From Saksenaea vasiformis B4078 (taxonomy: Eukaryota; Mucoromycota; Mucoromycetes; Mucorales; Saksenaeaceae): a stretch of 64,000 nucleotides of DNA. A model generated the notes under the pieces. It had not been told where the DNA came from. It saw nothing but the letters and a program-made list of their open reading frames with translations, and ran no database searches. Numbering within the stretch: position 1 is the first letter of the stretch; each line of letters opens with the position of its first letter. The stretch is taken from positions 124,001 to 188,000 of the forward strand of contig JNDT01002300.1 of NCBI GenBank assembly GCA_000697055.1, read 5' to 3'. Positions 34,454-47,700 of the stretch are shown here, piece by piece. A program made the position numbers and the translations under genes.

Positions 34454-37400
34454 ATGCCTTTGTTTGCGAAATTAACTAAAAACAATCACAATGACAAGTC
34501 GATCTATCCTTGGTTTCAACGGAAAATTAGCGGCAGTCATAGTCTGTTGCCACGCTACGGCCACGCCGCGACTGCTGTAGCAGAAACAATCGTTGTATTT
34601 GGCGGATATCATCCAGGCACAAGCAAAAAAGACCTGTTTTTGTTCAATCCCAGTAGGTGCAGTGCTTTCTTTTTTTCTATTGTTCCATTTTTTTCTTTTT
34701 GCTATTGCAAAAGTACTAATGTTAAGCTTTGGGTTGTTCGTCAGACCAACTGTCAGCGAGTTTTTTCCAAACGTCAGGCGATGTTCCTTCTCCACGAAGT
34801 TTTTCGTCAATGACATCCACCGGAAATTACGCCCTGCGTATGTACATGCAATGCAAGTGTGCAACACACACACACTAACTGAAACAGGAGGTAGTGTACG
34901 GTGGTGAGCCTTTGATGCCCGATGAACCGTGGGATCCGAATCTGTACTTGTTGAACATGAGTAAGTAGTAGAATAATTCATGGCTGAGTAAGGAAAAAAA
35001 AAATAACGCATCGTGTTTCAGCGTCTCGACAATGGAGCCGGATTTCTGCTGATGGATCTATTCCAACGGAGCGATCTCGACATTCTGTTGTCAATGCGGG
35101 TGGTGGCGTCATGTATGTATGGGGTGGACAACATACTGGCCAGTTTTTTAATGACTTTTACATGGTCAACATCAATACATGTAAGGTTACACGCGGATAT
35201 ATCCATAGCATTTAACTTGGATAGACCCGCTTCATGCAAGATGGGAGTTAATTACGCCTAAGAATGAAGGCCCGACGCCAAGGGCTGGTCATATCTCGGT
35301 CATTTATGACAATACGCTGTACATGTAAGATGATTGGGCATGGTTGCACAAGACATGTACGCTAACCCATTGTAGCTTTGGAGGAGCCGATAACAATGTT
35401 TTGTACAACGATATCTGGTCGTACGACTTCTTGACGGGTTATTGGAACAAAATTGCTGCCGTAGGCTATATCCCGACTCCTAGAGAGAGCAGTGCAGCGG
35501 CGGTGGTCGATGGAATAATCTATATATTCGGCGGACGGGGACCAGATTCGCAAGAATTAGGCGATTTGTGCGCCTTCAAGATTAAAAGTGAGCTTTCTTC
35601 CTTTTTTTTTGTTTTTGTTTTGCCTCTTTATTTGCCTAACAAATACCACCCAAAAAAAAAAAAAGGTCAACGTTGGTACATGTTCCAGAACATGGGACCC
35701 ACACCCTCTGCGCGTTTCGGCCTCACGTTTACATCGATCAGGGACAAAATGTATGTACTGGGTGGCGAGGCTGGCATTGGAAAGATGGACGATGCTTCGT
35801 TGATCTATGTTTTGGATAGTGGTAAGTATTTGTCTCTATCTATCGAGTATCGAAAGAAGGATTAATTGAAACGCCATGCAGCAAAGATCAAATACCCAAG
35901 AGAACAACAGCAACAGCAACAGCTCTATTCCTCGGCGATCGACACCGCTTCTCCGCCATCTCCTGTTCTAAATGGTACCATGTCACCGGTGGGCTCACCA
36001 CAGCTGCCGTCTTCACGCATTCCGGTCCTGGAGTTGGACAGTTCTATCGAAACTTCGCAGAGCACGCCACTACTATACCAAGCCTCGGAGCAGCACATGC
36101 CACGATCGTTACCACAAAACGGGAATGGCGATACAGCCGTGGCTGAAGATGTGGCGGATTTGCCTAACCCTCAACTATCCGCATCCACCCCAACTCCGGG
36201 GGCTCTCCCTCGTCAAACGGTAAATTTTCCTTTGATTGTACTTCACGACTGCTTATCAGACACGTTAGACTGCGAAGGCAGCATCCCATCTGCAACCGGT
36301 CATACCCGAAGCAGCCAAACGACGTGCGCGTCATCACTCTCCCAAGTTGATGGACCCTCATTCGCCAACGGAATATCATAAACCACCTCCCTACTCTCTG
36401 ACGGGGGATCCGACGTCAAGACGTCCCGTTTTAGATGGTCTAGACTATCCTACACATATTGTATCGCCGACTCCGTCAGCGATCCCGGTTGCATCCAAAC
36501 CGCCGCCACGACCCTCGCGTGAAGGCGTCGATTTGTTGCCGAATACGCGTACTTTGGCGAGAATTAGCCAAGATGGTGGTGGTGATGGTGTTTCAAAGAT
36601 ACCTCGTTCATCCTCCATACGTAGAACAAACTCTCAAATGACGGCAGCACCGGCCGATGTCATTCCGCCAAAACGTTCTTCATCGATTTACAGAGCGAGT
36701 GAAGCTACGAATCAGGAGGCAGGAGAACTATCTGCATGGTATGATGAGCGAGCAGCATTGATTGGGGAAATAAAGGCTCGTGATGCAATCATCAGTGAGA
36801 TGAAAAAGAAAGAGCAATGGTGGCGAACAGAAGTATCGATTGCTCGCAAACTTCAATCCGCACGAGAGCATGGGAACAGTGAACAAGACGATGCCATGCA
36901 ATTAATGAGCTTCCAGGACAATGAACTGGATAAGTTCACTATGTTTCAACAGCTTATTATTGCCAAGGCAGAATTGCGACGGATCAGAGCCAATATGCAG
37001 CAGGCCATTACACCCGCATCGAAGGAAATGGAGCAGGCGGATCAGCTTCGTGCAGCAGCGTTAAAGGAGGCTGCGTATTTTAAATCAAAATACCAAGCAG
37101 TTCGCTCAAAACAAGAAGACATCCTGGCAGAAATCGAAAGCCGGCGTGCAGAAGAACTTGAGAAACGATTAGAGACTGCTCTGCGCGAAAACGAAAATAA
37201 TAGTCGGTTATTACAAAAGCTTCAAAAGCAGGCACAGTCAGATCATACAGCGCGTCTCTTGGCAGATGAACGCGCCAAGGAGGCGCATGAACGCGCGGAA
37301 GAATCGCGACAGGCACATCAAAAGACACTCACAGAATTGATGAGCGTTTATGAGAGAGCGACAAAGGCGGAGGCGCAGGTACGCGACAACACCGTCCATG

Positions 37401-37720
37401 TCGCTGATTTGGCAAAGCAACTGGCTGATGCACTGACGCGGGTCAGCGCACTCACAGAAGAATTGTCGCCGACGTATGTTCAACTTTCGCGTCTCGAAGC
37501 AGCGCGACTTGCAGCACGCAATGAGACGGCAGCGATACGACAGAGACTCATTGAAAGTACCGATGATGTGACTCGATTGCGGACGTTGCTTGCAGAAAAG
37601 GAAGAATCGTTGAACGAGGCGAAACGTCAACAAGAAAATCTTGAAATTCAGCTTGGTATCATGCGGGATACAATGAACCAGACTGAATCAAAAAAGGAAG
37701 AAACAGATGCATTGCCATGA
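34454..37720 (+). CDS. Kelch-repeat / coiled-coil protein, Tea1/Kel1-like
   Basis: Tea1 and Kel1 proteins mark growth sites and combine a kelch propeller with a coiled coil. ATG at 34454 gives MPLFAKLTKNNHNDKS. Kelch blades follow: RYGHAATAVAETIVVFGGYH, SPRSFSSMTSTGNYALLYGG, RSRHSVVNAGGGVMYVWGG, RAGHISVIYDNTLYIFGGAD, RESSAAAVVDGIIYIFGGRG and SARFGLTFTSIRDKMYVLGG, six in total over about 350 residues. A Ser/Pro/Gln-rich linker contains a PPPY motif (WW-domain ligand) near 36372. The C-terminal third (36780-37700) is a long acidic/basic heptad coiled coil ending KKEETDALP. At least seven introns are needed; the last (in ...LPRQT/TAKAAS...) shifts the frame used by the C-terminal exon. Confidence 0.88.
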
Positions 37721-37901
37721 AATCTTGTAACTTATTTTAAATTTTGCATAAACATTTACATACAATTTCTTGTCGTCCGTAACTTACTCAATCTACAAAG
37801 CATAGGGGAAGGAAAATGCATGATTTATTATGGGTGATGGTTGAGAGTAAAAAAGGATGCAGAGATAGAGAGAATTAGAACGTTTTGAATCGGAAGCGGG
37901 T

Positions 37902-38337
37902 TTATCCTTCACGCCATTGGTGTTGACAAGTTTCATTGCAACACTTGTAAAAGATGGACGAAGGTTCATCAGCCGATCGAATCTGGATCTGCATGAAGTA
38001 GGCTTTTTCATGTTCACATTTGGGACATGTAGCTAAACAAGCAAACCATGAATATTAAATACAAGACTTTGCTTTTTCTTCTTCACAAACCTTCTGTTGT
38101 GTCTACATTCTCCCATGCCTTTGCACCTCCAAGAACGTCATCTACTTCTTTTCGTTGCAGTAATTTACGTGTTGTATGCTACATAGTGTGGCTTGAGTTT
38201 CAATTGCAGGTACATCATAAGAAATGACCTACTCGACTTTGGATCGCATATTGATAAGGACAGGTCTGACAAAAGAACATTTGACCGCTCTCATTTTCTA
38301 CGAGAAGAAGGTTGGAGCAGTGGGGACAAAACAACAT
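37902..38337 (-). CDS. RPC11: RNA polymerase III subunit Rpc11 (POLR3K)
   Basis: Small Pol III subunit needed for RNA cleavage and termination. ATG at 38337 opens the N-terminal zinc ribbon MLLFCPHCSNLLLVENE...FFCQTCPYQYAI (CxxC...CxxC). An intron then leads to HTTRKLLQRKEVDDVLGGAK. After a second intron comes the TFIIS-like C-terminal ribbon ATCPKCEHEKAYFMQIQIRS with the catalytic hairpin SADEP, and CCNETCQHQWREG before the stop at 37902. The length, about 108 aa, is normal for the family. Both introns are about 50-60 nt. The gene is convergent with the kelch gene. Confidence 0.93.
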
Positions 38338-38862
38338 GGTAGTTTATCCAAAAGAAAAAAAACGCTCTCTTCTCCCAGGAGGGAGAATTCTCGAGTGAGT
38401 GACTGCATGTGTTCCACTGCCCATCGAACTTTCGAAATTTCCAAGAAAATTTGCGTCCTTGAAGCATTTACTGTGGATACTGTTGCTGAAGATAGCCTAT
38501 GGAGACATACCTCTAGAGATTGCGTCTCATTCTTCTTTGGCTTCATACTAACCTCTCGTGCCCTGTAATTTTGCGTACTATCTACATACAGGCTGTCTCT
38601 CATAGTAGATAGTGTGTCTAAAAGCCCCGAACGTTGCTTTTCTCGAACTCTAAAGCGTCTATACGCTAACCGTTGTTTTTGATCTTGGTTAATTGTACAT
38701 ACATACGCTATTAGGCGTTTAGAGAAAGATACAGCACGGTAGATCGAACAAAGTAACTTCGAGGGGGGATCCCGATGTTCCGACTCAAAGTTTTTTTTCC
38801 GGGCCGGACATCGTACAAGTGGGACGCTTTGTTCCAAGTTTTTGTCTCTTTGCATGTCAACC

Positions 38863-41181
38863 ATGAGGTCAGACATGGACGATGTCCCTGATGAACTTTA
38901 TTATCTGGGTAAGGGAAGATTTGCATTTCCCTCTGATCTAACCCTCGGAGAAAGAGGAGGGTTTCTTCCCCAACCGATTGCGCCGTTACCAGTTGCAAAC
39001 TATTCTAGCTACCCACGACGTCCACGCACCTGCGTCTTGCAGCAAAGCTGATCTGATGCTTTTATTTCAAAAACATGTGGAAGCTAATCGCGAGGCCATT
39101 TTGAACGATTACCGACAAAAAGAAGAAGAAAAATTAAAACAAGAAGCAAGTTCGCCTTTAGGACGTGGTCATCGTACGCGTCGCAGACCTTCTAACAGCG
39201 GTTTTGAGACCTTCTTTCTAACGAAAGGTCGCCGTCGGAAACAAACAGTGCAACAGGTAAATAAGTAAAAGAACGACATACATACAAATGATTGACTTCC
39301 TTTTTTTTATCAGGAGAGCGATGGATTATCTGGCTCTTTTGATTCTTCAAGTACAACAGGGGTAAATTCTTATTGGATTTAAATGTACAATGGCAATGAC
39401 TTAACTTGAGTTGTTGCAGACGTCGTCTAGAGCATCACCTTTGACAGAGTTTAAAGCGCCTACCTTCACAGCGGAAGATTCCTTTGTCTCTTCCGACGAG
39501 GATCAATGTCTTGCTAAAAAAAATGTGCAAGCGATGCCGGAACCCAACTTCGTTCCAAACGAACCTGAGACTATCGTAAAAGATAGGGTTCAGCCTACAA
39601 TTATTCCCGAGACGTACGACCATGTCACACCGAAGAGTGATGAAGAGGAGGAAGACTATGACTACTGCGAGGATAGCAGTGAGGACGAAGACGAAGAAGA
39701 AGAAGATTATTCCGAGGACGACGAGGAATTAAACGCAGAGGAAGTGAAAATGCTAATAAAAGGCATGTTCGTTCAATCTGGATTGCTATGAGGGCTAACG
39801 AGGAAAACAACAAAAAGATCAACTCGATTATAGTCGGCATAACAATGCAGCTCCACCTGAACGTTTATTTACACCCACTCGTGCCCAAAAGATAAAATCG
39901 TTTGTCCAAAGGGTACGAGTTCATGGAAATAGGGTTATCGTCGTCTCCCTTGCGGTGGCATTGATCAACATCCTACTGATGGGTGCAGTCCGCTATTACA
40001 ATGGGTACTGCGACTCCGACGGAGACTTAACCGAAGGTAAATAATGATGAGAGCCATTGGTTTTTTTTTTTAAAAAAAAAAAATCTCATGGTTGTCGGCT
40101 AGGTACTGGCGTGCGCAGTTATTTACCTTCTGTTTGCATGCCTTGTCCTACTCACGGCATTTGTTCTGACGGTGAGCTGCACTGTCAGGTTCTATTTGCC
40201 CGACGTAGACCATTGTACAATTTCCATGGTCTACTTCCTGTTGCAGATGACTGCGTGCATGATTCCAAATTAGGAAGATACGTCATGCGTGCTGAAAAGC
40301 ACATCAAGCGCTTTTTGGCTCAAGTTCAAGGTGACTTGATGTATAGACACATGATTGAAGAGGGCGGTAGCAAAGACACTGTTCCGATGGCCAAAACAAA
40401 GGCCGACACCATCATAGATGCATTGAAAGAAGAGAAAAAGGTTTGCTTTCTTACAGACTACTGTTGACATAACGTTGAATATTTTTTTTAGCTACGAGTT
40501 CCTGATGACAAGTATGAGGAAGTGTTGTCAATTGCTATTTCTTCCGTGCTTTCGGATCCGACGGTCCGTCGATTCCAAATGTAACGCGGAAATATAAAAT
40601 AGTGATGAATAACTTATCAATTACATGTGCATTATAGAAGTGGAGAAGACTACTATGGAACGGAACACGCCCATCTTTCACTTTGGTATAAGGGTCGAAT
40701 GCAAATGGAGGAAATCAAGCACGGGCTTCTAGGTGTGTAACCACGCTCCAGCATGTACGTAATAATTAAGTTAACACGGACATGTTAGTTTTGCTATGTA
40801 TACTACCTGTTTTTATTTTAACGGCGTATTCATATGGATGGTATAAGAAATCCAAAGAGAAGATGAATAAGCAGTTGGTCACTATGATTCGAATTCTCCG
40901 AGATCAAGTAAGATTCCTTTTTTTTCTTTGATATGCATGCTATAATCCATTCATCATGGACCCAATTCTAGAGTGAAAAACACACAAATGATCCTGCAAG
41001 TTTCCCTGATCCAGGATGTCCTGTATCTCAGTTACGCGCCACAGTCATTGATGTGAATAACCCGCGGACATTGGATGAGTGGATGAAGATTACTGAAATA
41101 GCAGCTAAGCATCCACATATTCAACGGCGCACGTACGAGATACGTGGCGAACCTTGTGAATTTTGGGAATTTAGAAACTAA
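38863..41181 (+). CDS. SRC1: Inner nuclear membrane protein, Src1/Heh (LEM2/MAN1-like)
   Basis: Inner nuclear membrane anchor for chromatin. ATG at 38863 (MRSDMDDVPDELYYL; the ATG at 38875 is an alternative) joins to EEGFFPNRLRRYQLQTILAT, forming the HeH/LEM-like helix-extension-helix domain with SCSKADLMLLFQKHV. A basic stretch (GRGHRTRRRPSNSG) and a long acidic tract (SDEEEEDYDYCEDSSEDEDE) follow. The first membrane span is VIVVSLAVALINILLMGAV, the lumenal MSC domain has CMPCPTHGICSDGELHC, and the second span is VLLCILPVFILTAYSYGWY. The C-terminal part ends EPCEFWEFRN at 41181. About eight introns; one donor (before RHNNAAPPE) is weak. Confidence 0.9.
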
Positions 41182-41464
41182 GAGGAAGTGTTTCGGAACA
41201 CAAAAAAAAATCTATTTTTTGTTGGGCGTTTTCGCGCCCAGACATCCGCGCCACAGCCGATTTCCCCGCTTTAAAATTTTTCTTCCCAACACAGAAATTT
41301 TTTTTTCAATAGCACATTTTTCTTTATATACAGAAAAGCTTTGATGATAATACAGTCAGAGAAAAAGAGATAATAAAAGAGGGGAAAGGGAAGAAGGGAA
41401 GGGGAGGAGTTACAAGAAGAAGGAGAAAGGATATATATATTGGATGCGGATAGTTTACTTATAT

Positions 41465-42383
41465 TTAGACACGTTTCCAGCCGTAATGACCATATGGGTA
41501 CTGTTGTGACCAGACTTGGACAGGCGCAGTACGGCGACGGATGAAAGCATATTGAATCAAAGCACCAACGATGGCAAGACCTAGACATCCACCCAACATA
41601 CCACGGACCTTTGTTGAAGAGTCAAGAACAGCAGAAACATCGTGTACATGAAGGAAGTTGTTCACCACTTGAATAAATCCAGTCTGAGCATAAAGATCAG
41701 CACCGATAAAGATGACAAAAGCACCGATAAAAGCAGTGGAAATGACGACCATTGGTTGTTCCAAAAATGCCATTAAAATCACACCAGCGATGACAAAGCA
41801 GATGATCAAAATGGCACGACCCCAGTTGGTTTGGATCAATCCAGCGTTGGACCAAGAAAGAAGCCAGAGCGCGGCCATATAACCGAGAAGAGCTCCCAAA
41901 AGATAAACAGCCAAGAAGAAACAACAGGATAAGAGGAAACCGGCTAAAACACCAACAACGACACAGACAACAAGTAAGATCGTATCCGTATTAGGACCAT
42001 AGTTTTGTTTGGCATTGGTCATAATAATATAGGCGACATTGGATCCGATATAAAAACCGACGATGAACATGGTAAAATGTTGATGAACTCCACCAGCGAA
42101 ACATAAATAAGCACCAGTAATAAACAAGATCACACTGAGTACGACGTTATGGACTGTCACTGTATGTCCACTAACTAAAATAACATTCATTCTGTACTTA
42201 ATTTCCAAAATCTTCTTTTTTTTTCAAAAAGAGAAAGAACTTACTTGGTAAAGTTACTGTATTTTCACCATCTGCTCCAGTAACAACAGGTGCACCATTT
42301 ACAAGAGGACTCAATAGAGTCAGTAAGAGTGCTGCAATCGAAAAATAAAAAAGTGCTTTATGAACAGAATGTTGTCGGCCCAT
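41465..42383 (-). CDS. TMEM198/DUF4203-type multi-span membrane protein
   Basis: The first exon (start 42383) encodes a cleavable signal peptide (HKALFYFSIAALLLTLLSPL then VNG-APVV). The intron ends at a ttattttag acceptor so that TVTLP joins ISGHTVTVHNVVLSVILF. The rest is seven or so hydrophobic helices, including GVLAGFLLSCCFFLAVYLLG, ILIICFVIAGVILMAFLEQ and STAFIGAFVIFIGADLY, and the protein ends QQYPYGHYGWKRV. Topology and the helix pattern match fungal TM7S3/TM198-like (DUF4203) proteins of unknown transport or scaffold role. The longer in-frame start within the second exon (MEIKYRMNV...) would lack the signal peptide and is less likely. Confidence 0.85.
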
Positions 42384-42584
42384 GAATGTAATAAAAAAAA
42401 AGTGAAAAAGTAAAAGAGAGAGGTTTTTTTTAAACAAACGCCTGACTTACGCGCTTCCGACTTTTATATCTTTTTGTTCGTTACACAACAGCCAAATTCT
42501 TGGCGCTAAAAGACGATTCTATTTTTACAAATGTGCAAAAGGGAGAAAAGAAGAAAAAGAAAAAAAACACAAAAAAGAAGGATC

Positions 42585-44456
42585 TTATTGTTTTGCAGGA
42601 ACCTCAGCCTTGACAATCTTAGCATTTTGGCGCATAATCAAACTCAAGTTTCTTTCAGCATCCACAGTAACTTGAACTTCGATCTTGTTCTTGGATTCAA
42701 GTGCCAAGTTGGCTTCAAGCAAAAGAGCTGCGGGCTTGATAACAACCTTGGTAACAATCTCAGGTTCTTCTTCAATAGGTTCTTCACCTTCTTCCACCTC
42801 GATGGGTTCCACCGGAATTTCGGTCTTTTCAATCGTATGGTCACCCTCATGCAGTGCGAGGTAAGCGTGCGTTTGATCGGCAGATGCAGGACTGAATTCG
42901 AACACTCGACGGGCTGGCAACGCCGTGCCGCGCGGAATGATGGTCACAAATTCACCCTTAGCATTGACAACACCAATCGCCTTTTGAGTTGAAGGTGCAA
43001 GTGTCACAACGGGATGGACCGAGGCGTCGACATCCTCTTTGTCAAAACCAGCCACAAGAGAGCCCTGGATAGCACAGCCACGTGCAACCACCTCATCTGC
43101 TTCGATTTCCGAGGAACGGATATGGGTCATTTCAGAAGTGAATACCTCTCCCATCTTGACAGCCAACTTGGGAATACGGGCCGCACCACCGACCAAGATC
43201 ACCTACATTTGTACAACATCAAAACTAATCCGATCTAATTTTTTTTTCCTCTCCCTTTCTTACCTCATCAATCTCCGATGCATCCAAGTCAGCCTTGCTC
43301 AGTACTTCGCGGATCACATCCAGAGCCTTGGCAAACACCTTGTTGGAGAGGAGCTCAAAACGCATACGGTTGATGGTGCTGTGGAAATCCAGACCTTCCG
43401 CCAACGATTCAACAAAGCAGGGAGCGGAGTTGGCGCTGGACAACATCTTCTTGGTCACCTCGACAGCACCACGCAACTTAGCCAAAGCCTTGGCATTGTT
43501 CGTCACATCCACCTTGCTCTTCTTCTTAAACTCAGCCACAAAATGATTGATCAACAGATCATCAAACGAAGCACCTCCCAACTTGGTGTCATGTGCGGTG
43601 GCAACAATCGAGTAGATACCGGAACGGACAGTCAAGACAGTAACATCAAAGGAGTGAGCACCCATGTCGCACACAACAATCGTCTTGTCCTGGGGATTCT
43701 TGGTCGACGATTGCTGGCCAATACCATAAGCGAGAGCTGCTGCTGCAGACTCGTGCACCAACTGGATCACCTTGATACCAGCAGCCTCGGCAGCCTTGGT
43801 CAGTTGCTCACGCTGCTTATCGGTGAAATAAGAAGGAACAGCCATCACAGCACCATCGACGGAGGTACCCAAAAAGGCCTCGGCAGACTCACGGATATGA
43901 CGCAAGAACTTGGCAGAAACTTCCTCAACAGTCAAGATCTTCTTTTCCTCGGGGAACGTGATTTCGTATGCAGGCACATTATCCTTGTTCACGATAGGAG
44001 CAGCAGATCCCGTCAGATTCTCCGCCTCAGCAAAGCTAGTTCAATAACATGGATTAAAAAAAAAGGCCTTTCCTCTCTTGTCTCTTTTTCTCTCCATACC
44101 TCTTTCCAAGCATAGCACGGAAATTAGCAACCGTGGTATTGGGGTGGCGGGCAATATCAGACTTGGCTTGCGAACCAACAACCTATAAGAAAAACGAATC
44201 GTCAGCAACATAGCCTTTTCAACTTGCATGTGACACTTTTTACCTCTTCTTCACCGTGGAAAGCCAAGACAGATGCAATCTGTCGGTCACCTTCCTCGTT
44301 GGCAAGACAATCAGCACGACCTTCCTACATGGATCGCTTGTCATCTTAATACTTCATTGTGCATACTCTCAAAAACTCAGTACCTTGTTCAGGTAAGCGA
44401 TCGATGTGTATGAGGTACCAAAGTTGATGCCAATGATAGTGTTTGTTTCGCTCATG
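42585..44456 (-). CDS. SSZ1: Ssz1-type ribosome-associated Hsp70
   Basis: Ssz1 pairs with the J-protein Zuo1 as the ribosome-associated complex that stimulates Ssb on nascent chains. ATG at 44456 gives MSETNTIIGINFGTSYTSIA (phosphate-1 loop). Further exons have FRAMLGKSF, VDGAVMAVPSYFTDKQREQL, VVCDMGAHSFDVTVLTVRSG (phosphate-2) and VILVGGAARIPKL (adenosine motif). The C-terminal substrate domain is short and ends KIVKAEVPAKQ, as in Ssz1; canonical Hsp70s have a full lid and EEVD or similar tail. CDMGAHSFD replaces the DLGGGTFD of active Hsp70s, consistent with the poor ATPase of Ssz1. At least four introns. GC content is higher and codons look more biased than in neighbours, as expected for a translation-linked, highly expressed gene. 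Confidence 0.93.
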
Positions 44457-44769
44457 GTATGCTATATGTACAGTGCAAGAAGGAAGGGGTCCGCACGCTA
44501 TCGAAAAAGAAAAAAAAAAATTTTGTGGCTCAAAGACGGGTCACAACGCAGGGCGGAACAACCCTCCACCAATGAAATTTTGAGTACAACCTCTTGTCCT
44601 CTCCACGGCAAATAGCCATCAAAGTACAGCACACTCTTCTTAGGATAAGCGTGACAGAAGCTGTTTCGGTGATAATGCAATCGCCAGGGAAGAAAAAGAA
44701 AGAAATGAAAGTTGGTTATTTAATGAAAATAGGCACTATGTATCATTCTAGCACACAGTAGTTCTTGTA

Positions 44770-47700
44770 TTACTGACGACGTTCCGGATCTGCAAGACGG
44801 TGAACTGTCACGAACGGTCCAGGCTGCATATTGCTGGCATCTATCATAGCAAATATAAATAAACAAGCATTCTAGAAACGTTTGTAAAGCAGTAGTTACC
44901 TTGCGGCGTAATAAGGATATATTGCGAGCCATTTTCAGAAGCGGACTCCATCTAAAAAAAAGAATGAACAATCAATAGTACAAACCCTCTCCAGCTTACC
45001 ATCATTTTCATACTCTGCTTTCGATTGACTGCATCCATATACACATCAAATTCATCTAGACTTTGGCAGCGTTATAGAAAGGTTTCCCCTTTGGCTTCAG
45101 AACGTACCATAAGACAGGCGAAGCGATACCTTGCCAAAGCGACAGCAACAAACTGATCTGCGAGAACGACTTCTCACCACCTGACAGTGATTTGGAATCT
45201 TTCCTGCGAGAACCACCTTTACGGAATTGATCACCAGTGGATACCTAATAAAATATCTATCAGACCTGTCGAGCAAACTCACTTGAGAAACATACTCTGA
45301 TTTCAAGTCGTTCCTTATCATGGCTGAATTTCAGTTGACCATTATCACCGCGCTTATGCATGTAGTAGGTGAAATGACCCATAGCACTGAGAGACATGTA
45401 CATGCGGAAGCTGTCCCAACGATTCATACGTTCGTCCAACGTCTTTTTCAAACTCTGCGAATTGTTATGAGAACAATAAATTCCTCCACAATAGAATGAC
45501 TTACTTTCACCAGAGTGTCCATGTTTTCGATCGTGAGCTTCGCTTCGTTCCAAGCAACTAATGCCTCCTTTGCTTGTTTCTCTATTTCTTCCAACGTTGC
45601 ACCAGCCCTAAAATCAATGAAGTAAGCGAGAATGAAACGGCGTATTGTTTCCCATTGTCTACATACGCCTTTTCTTTTTCTTCGCGAAGCACTTCGTAAT
45701 GATTGATCTTGCGTTGCAACTCTTCTGGTGACCGAGTAGTCTCTACACGTTCTGGATAATCCACTTGCGCTTCACGCTTCCAATCCTAAAACAAATTGAT
45801 TAAAATAAACGTGGGAAGAGAGCACATCGTGTATCTTACCTCACACGTCTTTTCAAGCTGTGATACAACGTTTCGGAAACTTTCAAGTCTCATAATACGT
45901 TGATCAAGCTTTTCTTGCAACGTGTTGATATTCTTCATCTCTCTCAACTTCAAACTCTCAATTTTTTGGATCTCCTCCTGCGTATCGCCCAGTGTCAGAT
46001 GATGGTTTTCTTCTACCCTTGACAGGGACCTACCTGGTAGGATTCGAATTTCTTCCGTCGGGTATCCTCACCGCCATTGATCTCGGCAAGACGCTGTGCG
46101 ATTTTTTGCAAAGCTTGACGAACCTCTTTTTCTTCGTTTTTCAGATCACTGTACTGCTTGAAGTAGGAATGAACTTGTTTCTCCAGTTCCTGTAACGAAT
46201 GACATGAGGTTAAAAATAACCTACACCTTTGTATGCATTATACCTTCTTGTCCTCCTCCAGAGCAGCAATGTTCACTGGCTCATCATCCTTCATAGTATC
46301 TTGCAATCGAGTAATCTCGTTCGTTATCTGGCGCACTTCGCTTTCGATGGTAAAACACAGATTCTGGGCAGTAAATTTAGTTTTTCGTAGAGTACTCTGT
46401 GTCGCAAAAACCTACCTTGGACAATCTGATCTTGTTCTTGAACTGAAGCTCGGCTTGCTCATGTTTCTGGTATTCCTCTTTCAGGCGACGTCCGTTTTCC
46501 GTTACCTCTCTGAACTGCTGCTCCGCCTCCCTAATAAATACCGGCTGTGTAAGCAGACTGATGATTGTTCAACGAGTCACTTACCGGATCTCCGGTTCCA
46601 CATCCGTTTTGAAACGCGACTGGCCATTCATTTTGGGTAAGGCATCTGTTCGCATACCCTGTTTCGCACCAACGCTGTGACCTTTGCTGGTGTAACATTT
46701 CTTTATATTATATGGCCTGTTGTACATCACTTGATCGGCCTCCGCACGATCAGGCATGAGCAGCGTTTGTTCGATGTTGCTTGATACAATCAACTGGCGC
46801 TTCACCCATTCGTCTTTAAACTAAAACCAATACGTTGTCAGTTATGCAGACAAAAGCACATTATAAGATTACCGTCAACGCTCGCAGGATAGTCAAGTAC
46901 TTCTCATCCGGTTCACCAGCAGAATAATCGAACAAGTCGCGTTTCGCAACAATGATGGGTGTTTGCTCCCTGAGTATAAAACGTTAGGAAAAAGTACAGC
47001 AATAATGATGACTTACATGTAACGTCGTTGAAGGATTCTAGATAAAAGTGCCTTGTCCTCGAAACACTGTACTGCAAACGACACCATCTGCTTGTTAAGT
47101 ACAAAATCCAAGACATCGGCATATTCTGGGTATTTTAGCTCTATATAGGCACCAAATGGCCCAACTGGCCTTCCCATTTTCCACCGCGTTTCGGCTTGAA
47201 TATCTTTCAGTACTTCAGGCATGTTGTGACCATAAGCTTTCAACTTGTTTTCTTTTTGCGCACGTAGATTGATGATTCTGTTCTTCAATTCTTCACGTCG
47301 GCGACTTAAACCACTGAGCTTTTGCTCCGTGGCTTGCTTCAGTTGAGTAGCTTCCTGCTGTTGCTGTTCCAGTTCGCCAATCTCCGTCTGAAGTTGATCC
47401 CTCTTTCCAAGCTTTTCTTTCTTCGACTTTTCCAGGTCTTCGATCTTTTGAGCGACCATATCGTGCTTTGCTTTGTTGTTGGACTCAAGCTTTGCTGTTT
47501 CGGCAGCAAGATCTCGATTACATCTCTGCAAACGAGTCTTGGATTGTTTTATATAGTCACTCAGATCTCTGCCATCATTCTACATCCAAAACATTATTCG
47601 TTTATCGTGCTGTTCTACAATAGCTTGATACTTTACCGCAATTTCGCGTAATTTTGTCTCTTGAGCAATTTTCTCATTGGAAAGCTTATGTTTCTCCTCT

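Noticed and set aside
38298..38876. 192-codon minus-strand ORF upstream of RPC11
   Set aside because: Overlaps the RPC11 first exon and the SRC1 start, has no family resemblance, and is best read as promoter DNA.
43039..44115. 358-codon plus-strand ORF
   Set aside because: Antisense to SSZ1; long open antisense frames are expected opposite a strongly codon-biased gene.
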